Below are positions 1 to 6,994 of a stretch of 64,000 nucleotides of DNA, piece by piece. The stretch's first letter is position 1, and each line of letters opens with the position of its first letter. The notes beneath the pieces are model-generated. The model had not been told where the DNA came from, did not search any database, and saw nothing but the letters and a program-made list of their open reading frames with translations. Position numbers and translations under genes: made by a program. Origin of the DNA: Spiribacter halobius (GTDB taxonomy: Bacteria > Pseudomonadota > Gammaproteobacteria > Nitrococcales > Nitrococcaceae); NCBI RefSeq assembly GCF_020883455.1, contig NZ_CP086615.1, positions 2,294,001 through 2,358,000 of the forward strand, read 5' to 3'.

Positions 1-634
1 CCGCCGATGGCGCGATCCGCTCGAGCCGGCGCAGGGCGAGCCCGATGCCGCGTGGGGTACTGAGCAGTGGGTAGAGGTCCTGGCGCGGCACCCCGTAGGA
101 GAGCAGGGCCCACTCCAGATTGCCGAACGGGGCGCGTTGCAGCGCGCGCCGGCCCGGGAAACGGTCGGTGTCGAACAGATCCGCTACCCGCCGCGGCCGG
201 ATGCCCGGGAAGGCGCGCCGATCGTAGGCGATAACCGTGGTGTACACGGTATGCGTGATGCCGCAGCGGCTGAACGCGCCGTCGATGAAGTCGCGGCCGG
301 GGGGCAGGCCCTCCGGCGAGGGCGGCGGCAGATCGGCGTCGAGCGGCTGCAGCAGGCCCTCGTCGCAGGCGGCCAGGGTGTCGCTCATGGTCATGTCCAC
401 CACGTCCCAGGCGACCTCGCCCCGTCGGTGCTGGGCGCGCAGCTCCGCCAGCCCGCCATCGTAGCGGGCGATGTCCACCTCGATGCCGGTGCGCTCGGTG
501 AAGGGCTGGAACAGCGCGGCCTGCTGCGCCGCTTCGTAGGCGCCGCCCCAGGTGGCGATCGTGATCCGCGGCGGCGAGGACGCCTCCCCCGAGGCGTCGG
601 CGCTGCCGAAGAGCGCGAGGGTTGCGGCAAGCAT
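1..634 (-). CDS. ABC transporter solute-binding protein, PotD-like (3' end cut by window)
   Basis: Periplasmic binding component of an ABC importer, probably for a polyamine or similar small cation. Only the first 211 residues are in the window; the gene runs off the left edge. After a short hydrophobic N-terminus comes ITIATWGGAYEAAQQAALF, the usual opening of PotD/PotF-type family 1 binding proteins, followed by a segment with GEVAWDVVDMTMSD and a hinge-like TVIAYD. The ATG at 634 is the only standard start after an in-frame stop at about 669. The signal peptide from this ATG is short and lacks a basic N-region, so a non-ATG start slightly upstream is possible. It lies 34 bp after the ClC gene and may be co-transcribed with it. 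The substrate cannot be decided from the sequence. Confidence 0.8.
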   Translation of the reverse strand, partial: MLAATLALFGSADASGEASSPPRITIATWGGAYEAAQQAALFQPFTERTGIEVDIARYDGGLAELRAQHRRGEVAWDVVDMTMSDTLAACDEGLLQPLDADLPPPSPEGLPPGRDFIDGAFSRCGITHTVYTTVIAYDRRAFPGIRPRRVADLFDTDRFPGRRALQRAPFGNLEWALLSYGVPRQDLYPLLSTPRGIGLALRRLERIAPSA

Positions 635-668
635 GGCCCCCGACCAGCGTGCGGGCTTTCTCGCGTCG

Positions 669-2426
669 TCAGCCGGCACCCTGTTCCTCCTCGCGGATCT
701 CCGCGTGTGCCGAGCGCTCTGCCTGGGCGAGCGCGGCGGTGGTGACCACACCCAGGAAACGCCGCCGACCGCGCGCCGCAACCACGGGAAGCGCCTTGGC
801 GCCGACGCCGTGGGCGCGGTGCAGGGCCTCCCAGAGCGAGCTCTCCGGCGTGAGCAGTGGCCAGTCCGGGGTGCTGACCTCGCCGAGGCGCGTCCCCCGG
901 CCGCACGCCCGGAGCGCGGGCGCCGTGACCGTTCCCCGGTAGCGCTCGTCCGCGTCCACCAGAAAGCCCTCCTCGTCGCCGTTGCGCTCGAGTGACGCCA
1001 GGGCCTCCTGTGGCGTGGCCCCGGGGTCGAGCCGCGTGCAGCGCTCGCTGACCAGTGACGCCACCGGCCGCCCCTGGAGCACCGCCTGATCGCGGCCGGC
1101 GGCCAGGTCCAGGCCGCGCCGGTGGAGCTGCACGTCGAACAGGGAACGGCCGAACAGGCGGGCGGCGAGCAGATTGGCGAGCGCGAGGCTGGCCAGCGCC
1201 GCGGTGGTCAGCGTGTAGCTTGCCGTGAGCTCGAAGACGATCAGCAGCGTGGCCAGCGGCGCACCGATGACGGGGGCGGTGACGGCCACCATGCCGCAGA
1301 CCGCATACACCACCATGCTGGCGTGCTCGGCGCCGGGCAGGAAGTCGGCGAAGCCGCCGCAGAGGGCACCGAACAGCGCCCCGATGACGAGCGCCGGGCT
1401 GAACACCCCGCCGCTGAATCCGAAGCCGAGGCAGAGCGCCGTCGCCGCCAGCTTGGCCACCATGATCAGTGCCAGCTCGCCGTCGCCGTAGGCGCCCTCG
1501 ATGGTGGCAAAGCGCAGCGTCGTGCCGCCGATGCCGAGGATATCCGGCAGCCAGAGCGCGGTCAGCCCAATGGCGGCCCCCGCGGCGGCGGGCCGCAGCA
1601 CCGCCGGAATCCGGGTGCGCGGTGCCCAGCGCCCCACCCACAGAATGGCGTGCATGTAGGTGACGGCCAGCAGTGCGCCGACGCCGCCGATGGCGACGAA
1701 CCCTGCGTACTCCCACGCATGCACGATCTCCGCGGAGGCGACGTAGAACAGCGCCTCGCGCTCGAACAGCAGGCCCTCCACGACGTAGCCCATCACCGCC
1801 GCCGCGGCCACCGGCGCGAAGGCCCGCAGCGCGTAGTGACGCAGCACCACCTCGTGGGCGAACAGAATCCCGGCGATGGGCGCCTTGAAGGCGGTGGCAA
1901 TGGCCGCGGCCACCCCGCAGGCGATGGCGATGTTGTCGTCCGAGCGCCCGCAGCGGAACAGCCGCGCCGCGCCGGAGCCGAGGCTGCCGCCGAGGTGCAC
2001 CAGCGGCCCGTACTGGCCGACGGAAGCCCCGGAGCCGAGGGCGATCAGGCTGCTGGCGGCGGAGAGCAGGCCGGGGCGTGCCGCCAGCCGGCCGCGACGG
2101 GTCTGGACCGCCGCGATCACCTCCGCGGGTCCGTGGGCCCGGCGCTCGAGAATGAGCCGGTGCAGCAGCCCCACCAGGAGGCCGCCCGCCGTCGGCACCG
2201 CCACGGTGGCCGCGGTGATCCAGCCGCGGTGCTCGAACATCATCCGCGCCCGCGGCGAGATCAGTAGCCATTCGTTCAGCCACAGCACGATCAGGACGAA
2301 GCTCGCCGCCAGCAGCGAGACCACGCTGCCGACGCCGACCCCGAGCAGGACGATCCCGCCGACGCCGGCGGCGCGCTCCCCGGCCTGCGGGTTGGCTTGG
2401 CTGTCGGCGCTGTCGGCATGCGGCAT
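669..2426 (-). CDS. ClC-family chloride channel with C-terminal CBS pair
   Basis: Inner-membrane ClC protein of 585 residues: about ten hydrophobic segments (residues 20-420) followed by a cytosolic tail with two CBS-like repeats (about 430-580). Family motifs are visible: GSGASVGQYGPLVH near 131-144, KAPIAGILFAHEV near 181-193 and GFSGGVFSP near 336-344. The canonical GREGP is GQYGP here, so Tyr139 replaces the external gating glutamate. The internal proton glutamate (second E of the IIEE segment in E. coli ClcA) aligns with Val193. Known ClC antiporters need these glutamates, so by inference this protein may act as a passive anion channel. CBS pairs in the family often sense nucleotides. 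The next gene on the same strand is the solute-binding protein. Confidence 0.92.
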   Translation of the reverse strand: MPHADSADSQANPQAGERAAGVGGIVLLGVGVGSVVSLLAASFVLIVLWLNEWLLISPRARMMFEHRGWITAATVAVPTAGGLLVGLLHRLILERRAHGPAEVIAAVQTRRGRLAARPGLLSAASSLIALGSGASVGQYGPLVHLGGSLGSGAARLFRCGRSDDNIAIACGVAAAIATAFKAPIAGILFAHEVVLRHYALRAFAPVAAAAVMGYVVEGLLFEREALFYVASAEIVHAWEYAGFVAIGGVGALLAVTYMHAILWVGRWAPRTRIPAVLRPAAAGAAIGLTALWLPDILGIGGTTLRFATIEGAYGDGELALIMVAKLAATALCLGFGFSGGVFSPALVIGALFGALCGGFADFLPGAEHASMVVYAVCGMVAVTAPVIGAPLATLLIVFELTASYTLTTAALASLALANLLAARLFGRSLFDVQLHRRGLDLAAGRDQAVLQGRPVASLVSERCTRLDPGATPQEALASLERNGDEEGFLVDADERYRGTVTAPALRACGRGTRLGEVSTPDWPLLTPESSLWEALHRAHGVGAKALPVVAARGRRRFLGVVTTAALAQAERSAHAEIREEEQGAG

Positions 2427-2460
2427 GAATCGGCCCCTTCGGCCCGGTGGGCCGGTGCGC

Positions 2461-3297
2461 TCAGCCGGCGAGGGCGCCGCGCAGGGCGCGAATCTCCGCC
2501 TGAGCCTCGGCGCGCTCGGCGAGGGGTGCCTCGATCAGATCGAAGCGCGCCATGACCGGGCGCTCGAGCTCGATGGCACGGGTGCCCCGTGCGTGCTCCA
2601 GGCGCGCCGCGAGGATGACGTCCAGCAGATCGGTGCCGCCCTCATGTTCACGGTCGAGCTGGTCCAGCCCGGCCGCTACGCCCACCAGCGAGGGCGGAAA
2701 ATGCCACTGGTCGAGCACGGCCGCGCCGAGGGGCGCCCGCCGGCGTTCGATCAGCGCGTCCAGCGCCGCCCCGTCCGCGGCCAGCGCCGGGTTGCGGGCG
2801 GCGAAATCCAGGATGGGCAGTACCCCGATGTCGTGCAGCAGACCCGCCAGCATGGCCTCATGCGGATCGACGCCACGGGCCTGGCGCGCCAGATAGTGGG
2901 CGATGGCCGCAACCGCAACCGAGGCCTCGTGGTGCGCCCGCAATCGGGCGGCCACGTCGCCACGGTAGCGTTCCATCTGGCGCAGAATGCACAGGCCGGT
3001 GACCAGCGAGCAGGTGAGGCCAAAGCCGATTCGGGCGATGGCCCGGTCCAGTGAGCGGGCTGGCGCGGCACGGCGAGCCGCCGCGGCGTTGGCCACCTTC
3101 ATCAGGCGCGTGCTCATGGCGGCGTCCTGACCGATCAGGCGCGCCAGGGCGTCGCTGCTGGCGTTCTCGGCACTCGCCGCCTGGCGGACTCGCAGGGCCA
3201 TTTCCGGCAGGCCGGGCAGGGGGACGTCACCGCACCCGGTGGCGCGGTCGAGCGCGCGGCACCAGTCCTCCGTCGTCTGGACGCCGGTGGTGGTCAT
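2461..3297 (-). CDS. HDOD domain signalling protein
   Basis: A 278-residue protein consisting essentially of one HDOD domain, a metal-independent relative of HD phosphohydrolases usually linked to signal transduction or motility control. Typical features are LPGLPEMALRVRQ at the domain start, RLIGQDAAMSTRLMKVAN, the IARIGF segment and LAGLLHDIGVLPILDF. No GGDEF, EAL or receiver domain is attached. The start at 3297 (MTTTGVQ) gives the normal domain onset and has a purine-rich AGGGGG sequence upstream; an upstream ATG would add 30 residues unlike the family. No neighbour reveals the partner. The biochemical role of stand-alone HDOD proteins is generally unknown. Confidence 0.85.
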   Translation of the reverse strand: MTTTGVQTTEDWCRALDRATGCGDVPLPGLPEMALRVRQAASAENASSDALARLIGQDAAMSTRLMKVANAAAARRAAPARSLDRAIARIGFGLTCSLVTGLCILRQMERYRGDVAARLRAHHEASVAVAAIAHYLARQARGVDPHEAMLAGLLHDIGVLPILDFAARNPALAADGAALDALIERRRAPLGAAVLDQWHFPPSLVGVAAGLDQLDREHEGGTDLLDVILAARLEHARGTRAIELERPVMARFDLIEAPLAERAEAQAEIRALRGALAG

Positions 3298-3426
3298 GGC
3301 ATCCCCCTGCTGTCCCGTATCCCAGGTTACCGTGCTCTCCGGGGCCCGCAGCGGCCCCAGGGCAACGCCGTGCGGAGCGCCCGGCAACCTGCGATACGCG
3401 ACACTAGCCCGCGGTTCCGGTCCCCG

Positions 3427-3978
3427 CTACCCCCGTGCGAAGTCGGCAAAGCCGGCAACGAACTCGCCGAGGCGTGCCCGCAGGTCCTCGTCGGTGAGCC
3501 GTCCCTCGTCGTCGAAAATTCTGGCCGCTCCGGCGACGGTGAGGCGCCCGCCGGTCCACAGGCGCAGGCCCAGGGTCCGCAGCACCGGCAGCCAGGCCGT
3601 CTGGGCGAGCACGGTCCCGAATCCCCCCGGGGTGGCGCCCACCAGGGCCACCGGGCGATCACGCAGTACGCGGGCCTGGTCGGCCGGCGGCCGCGAGATC
3701 CAGTCGATGGCGTTCTTGAGCACACCGGGAATGCCGTTGTTGTACTCGGGGGTGGCAATGATCAGGCCGTCCGCGGCGGCGATTCGCTCCTTCAGGGCCG
3801 TGACCGCCTCCGGGATGCCGTCCCGCGCCTCGAGGTCGCCGTCGTAGAGCGGGATGCCATGCAGTGTCGCGACCTCGACGCTGACGTCCGCCGGCGCGAG
3901 CTCGGCGGCATTGCGGAGCAGGGCGGCATTGTAGGAGGCGCGGCGCAGGCTGCCTGGGATCGCGAGCAGTCGGGTCAT
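3427..3978 (-). CDS. NAD(P)H-dependent FMN reductase
   Basis: A 183-residue flavodoxin-fold flavin reductase of the ArsH/ChrR/YieF group, expected to transfer electrons from NAD(P)H via FMN to quinones or xenobiotics. The FMN phosphate loop is visible as GSLRRASYNAALLRN near the N-terminus, and PEYNNGIPGVLKNAIDW, the classic isoalloxazine-binding segment of this family, lies near residue 80. GATPGGFGT follows in the middle. The ATG at 3978 is preceded by AGGGAGAG at good spacing. The gene stands alone, divergent from lemA. Physiological substrate unknown; assignment to the family is firm. Confidence 0.93.
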   Translation of the reverse strand: MTRLLAIPGSLRRASYNAALLRNAAELAPADVSVEVATLHGIPLYDGDLEARDGIPEAVTALKERIAAADGLIIATPEYNNGIPGVLKNAIDWISRPPADQARVLRDRPVALVGATPGGFGTVLAQTAWLPVLRTLGLRLWTGGRLTVAGAARIFDDEGRLTDEDLRARLGEFVAGFADFARG

Positions 3979-4138
3979 GGCACTCTCCCTGTCGTCGGTG
4001 GTTCGGTGCCCGCGGCCCGACGGCTGCAGGCGCTGAGCCGTCACCATGCCGCAGACGGCGGAATTCGGGAAGCGGCTCACAGCCGGGGCGGGCCGGGGGC
4101 TTTACCGTTGCGGCGGGTCAAAAGGGGGAATAGTCGGC

Positions 4139-4723
4139 ATGGAATGGATCGTCCTGGCACTCGTCGTCGGCGCGGTGATCGCCGCCGTGCTGATCTACAA
4201 CCGCCTCGTCACCGCGCGCAATCGCTACCGCAACGCCTTTGCCCAGATCGACGTCCAGCTCACCCGCCGGCACGATCTGATCCCGAATCTGGTGAGCGTG
4301 GCCCAGCGCTATCTGGATCATGAGCGTGAGACCCTGGAAGCGGTGACCGCAGCGCGCAACCAGGCCGAGGCTCAGCTGGACGCGGCGCGCCGCGCGCCTG
4401 GGGACACCGGCGCCATGCAGGGCCTGGAGGGCGCGGAATCGGGTCTGACGGCGGCGCTGGGGCGGCTGTTCGCGGTCGCGGAGAGCTATCCCGAGCTCAA
4501 GGCCGACGCCACCATGATGCAGCTCTCCGAGTCCCTCACCAATACCGAGAACCGGGTCGCCTTCGCGCGCCAGGCCTACAACGATGCGGTGCTCGGCTAT
4601 AACAATCTGCGCGAGGTCTTCCCGAACAATCTCCTGAGCGGGCTGTTCCGCTTCCGCCCCGCGCGGCTGCTGACGGTGGACGACCCGGCGAAGCGCGAGG
4701 CGGTGCAGGTCGCCTTCAACTGA
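4139..4723 (+). CDS. lemA: LemA family protein
   Basis: A 194-residue LemA protein: a single N-terminal membrane helix (about residues 3-20, rich in V, L, A) followed by the alpha-helical LemA domain. Signature stretches are YNRLVTARNRY, the LTRRHDLIPNLV motif, AVAESYPELKA and the C-terminal ENRVAFARQAYNDAV. The ATG at 4139 follows AAAGGGGGAA at good distance and places the membrane helix at the very start. It is followed 19 bp later by an M48 peptidase gene; lemA next to a membrane-bound HtpX-like peptidase is a recurring pair in bacteria, suggesting a shared envelope or membrane-quality function. The exact function of LemA is not established. Confidence 0.95.
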   Translation: MEWIVLALVVGAVIAAVLIYNRLVTARNRYRNAFAQIDVQLTRRHDLIPNLVSVAQRYLDHERETLEAVTAARNQAEAQLDAARRAPGDTGAMQGLEGAESGLTAALGRLFAVAESYPELKADATMMQLSESLTNTENRVAFARQAYNDAVLGYNNLREVFPNNLLSGLFRFRPARLLTVDDPAKREAVQVAFN

Positions 4724-4742
4724 GCCGCCGGCGAGGTCCGCC

Positions 4743-6791
4743 ATGGATTTCTTCGGCCGCCAGGACCGTGCGCGCCGCCAGACGCTGTGGCTGCTGGCGC
4801 TGTTCGGGCTCGCCGTGCTGCTCATCATTGGCGTGGTGAGCGTGGCGGCGGTGCTGGTGGCGGGGATCGTGCACCCCCCGCCTGCGGGGGGCTGGCTGGC
4901 GGCCCTGAACGCGCAGCGCGACGTGATCGCCTGGGCGGCGGCGCTCACCGGCGGCGGCATCCTCGCCGCCAGCCTGTGGCGCATGCACCGGCTGCGCCGG
5001 GGGGGCGGCACGGTGGCCTGGGAGCTCGGCGCCGAGGCAGTGGACCCGGACACCCGGGATCCGCTGCGGCGGCGGCTTGTCAACGTCACCGAGGAAATGG
5101 CGCTGGCGGCCGGGATTCCCGTGCCCGGCGTCTACGTGCTGGAAAACGAGCAGTCGATCAACGCCTTTGCCGCCGGGCACGGGCCCGCGGACGCGATCAT
5201 CGCGGTGACCCGCGGGGCGCTGGAGCGGCTTACCCGCTCGGAGCTGCAGGGGGTTGTCGCCCATGAGGTAGCCCACATTGTCCACGGGGATACGCGACTC
5301 AATCTGCGCCTGATGGGCTGGCTGTTCGGCATCACGCGGGTGGCGCGGCTTGGTGTCTTTCTCCTCCGGCCAGGATCACGACGGCGGCGCTATGGCGGGC
5401 GCTCGCATCCGGCGATGCTCGCCATGGGCCTGGTGCTGGTCGCGGTGGGCTATCTCGGGCTGTTCTTGGCCCGCTGCCTGAAGGCCGGGGTCGCGCGCCA
5501 GCGGGAGTTTCTGGCGGATGCCGGCGCCGTGCAGTTCACGCGACTCCCGGACGGCCTCGCCGGCGCCCTGAAAAAGATCGCCGCCCCCGGGGCCAACCGC
5601 CTGCGGGCGGACAGCGAGGAAGTTGCCCACATGCTCTTCGCTGCCGGCCGCGGCGGTCGCCTGCTGGCGAGCCATCCTCCCATCGTCGAGCGCATCCGGG
5701 CCCTGGAGCCTGGCTTCGACCCGGCGGCGCTGGCGGCGCCCCCGCCGGCGGACCGGCAGAGCGAGGCGACGGCGCCCGGGCCGGGCGAGCGCTCCGGGGC
5801 AGGGGCTGCGGGCATCGGCACCTCCGCCGCCACAACCGACGCCGATGCCGCGGAAACACCGGCCGCGGACGCGCTGGCACCGGTGCTGGATCTGCTGCCC
5901 ACGCCGCTGCTGGAGGCTGCCCACAAACCGGAATGGGTGGCGCCGCTGCTCGGCTACCTCCTGCTCGGACAGGGCGCCGACCTGCAGGCCGCGCAGCTGC
6001 TGGCGGTCCAGCGTCACCTCGGCGCGGAGGCCGAGGCGAACGTGCGCTACCTGCTGACGGCGGTACCGGCGCTGGCGCCGGACCTCCGGCTGCCACTGCT
6101 GGATCTCGCCTTTCCGCTGCTGCGCCGGGCGCCCCCGGCCCGCCGGACGGCGCTGCTGGCCCTCGCCGACGAGCTGGCTCGCGGCCAGGGCGGGGCGGAG
6201 GTTCTGCCCTACGCCGTCGCACGCCTGCTGGGTGAGCGGCTGCGGGAGGCCGAGGGACACGGACGCCGCGCGGTGGTGCCCGGCGCGGGCCGGCTGCGGG
6301 CGCTGCGGCAGGTGCTGGCAGTGGTGGCGCAGCAGGGTGCGGAGCCGCCGGAGGCGGCCCGGGCGGCCTATGCCGCCGGCCTGGCCGCGGCGGGCCTGCC
6401 GCCGTCACCGATGCCGGAAGCGGGCGAGCTCTGGCAGCCGCTGCTGGAGAGCGCCCTGCGGCGACTCGATGGGCTGCCGCCGCGGGGCAAGCGGCGGGTG
6501 CTGGAGGGACTCGAGGCCACCGCACGGCACGATCGCACGCGAGCCCGCATATCTCACCGATTCGCGGAGCGAGGGGGTGGAGATGGCGGGCAAGACAAGG
6601 CGCGCGAGAGCTCGGGCGCGCAGGCGTACTCGACAGTACGTCGAGCACCCGAGCCGAGCGCAACGCCGGATTGCCCGGCAGATCCACGCCCGCAGCCGCG
6701 AATCGGTGAGATATGCGGGCTAAATGCCCGTGAGCAGGCGCTGATGCGCGTCATCGCGGCAAGGCTGCATATCCCGATCCCATACCTCTAG
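4743..6791 (+). CDS. M48 family membrane metallopeptidase with repeat-derived C-terminus
   Basis: A 682-residue membrane peptidase of the M48 (HtpX/Ste24-like) family. Two N-terminal hydrophobic segments (about 14-40 and 58-80) precede the zinc site: VVAHEVAHIVHGD near residue 172 gives the HExxH motif, and REFLADAGAV near 257 provides the third ligand glutamate. Two further hydrophobic segments lie between these. The region after residue 330 is Ala/Gly/Pro-rich and then helical, with no assigned domain. From about residue 600 the reading frame runs into a 180-bp palindromic element (6542-6721), so the last 80 residues are element sequence plus downstream DNA. The original stop was probably lost by that insertion. 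Follows lemA by 19 bp, so one operon is likely. Confidence 0.9.
   Translation: MDFFGRQDRARRQTLWLLALFGLAVLLIIGVVSVAAVLVAGIVHPPPAGGWLAALNAQRDVIAWAAALTGGGILAASLWRMHRLRRGGGTVAWELGAEAVDPDTRDPLRRRLVNVTEEMALAAGIPVPGVYVLENEQSINAFAAGHGPADAIIAVTRGALERLTRSELQGVVAHEVAHIVHGDTRLNLRLMGWLFGITRVARLGVFLLRPGSRRRRYGGRSHPAMLAMGLVLVAVGYLGLFLARCLKAGVARQREFLADAGAVQFTRLPDGLAGALKKIAAPGANRLRADSEEVAHMLFAAGRGGRLLASHPPIVERIRALEPGFDPAALAAPPPADRQSEATAPGPGERSGAGAAGIGTSAATTDADAAETPAADALAPVLDLLPTPLLEAAHKPEWVAPLLGYLLLGQGADLQAAQLLAVQRHLGAEAEANVRYLLTAVPALAPDLRLPLLDLAFPLLRRAPPARRTALLALADELARGQGGAEVLPYAVARLLGERLREAEGHGRRAVVPGAGRLRALRQVLAVVAQQGAEPPEAARAAYAAGLAAAGLPPSPMPEAGELWQPLLESALRRLDGLPPRGKRRVLEGLEATARHDRTRARISHRFAERGGGDGGQDKARESSGAQAYSTVRRAPEPSATPDCPADPRPQPRIGEICGLNAREQALMRVIAARLHIPIPYL
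6542..6721. mobile_element. Family A palindromic element, full copy 1 (180 bp)
   Basis: MITE-like element with terminal inverted repeats that read AGCCCGCATATCTCACCGAT on the left and the reverse complement on the right. It has a small central palindrome CTCGACAGTACGTCGAG at 6629-6645 and a body rich in GCGCGAG/CTCGGGC repeats. The same 180 bp recur at 17722-17901 (opposite orientation) and 58743-58922. It encodes no transposase. This copy sits inside the end of the M48 peptidase gene and is read through in frame. Confidence 0.85.
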
Positions 6792-6874
6792 GGAAGCGCT
6801 GGTCAATTTCCGCAGGCCTGTGCGCTCCAGAGCGGCGGCCAGAGGCCCGCGGGAATCGATCAGCGCTTCCCTAG
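6788..6874. repeat. Family C palindromic element (87 bp)
   Basis: A second kind of palindrome: CTAGGGAAGCGCTG at the left end (6788-6801) is matched by CAGCGCTTCCCTAG at the right end (6861-6874), and an inner pair GGCC/GGCC with flanking AATTTCC and GGGAATC gives further stem. It begins inside the stop codon of the M48 gene and could form a long hairpin in RNA, so it may also act as a terminator. No similar copy was seen elsewhere in the window. Confidence 0.7.
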
Positions 6875-6994
6875 GCGCCGGAGGCGGCTCGCAAAAGCCC
6901 GTAGGCAGAAGCACGAATGGCGCCCGTCGGGGCGCACGGACACACTGGCGTCCGTTCGTGGTCAGAGTCTTAACCGCACCACCGGGAGTCGAAC

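Noticed and set aside
6584-6721. Open reading frame inside the family A elements (a 46-residue Arg-rich peptide such as MAGKTRRARARARRRTRQ)
   Set aside because: It has no ribosome binding site, is the shadow of an inverted-repeat DNA structure, and is equally open on the other strand; base changes between copies do not favour silent positions in any obvious way.
4139-6791. HtpX designation for the M48 peptidase
   Set aside because: The protein is more than twice the length of HtpX and has a long extra C-terminal region, so only the M48 family is claimed.
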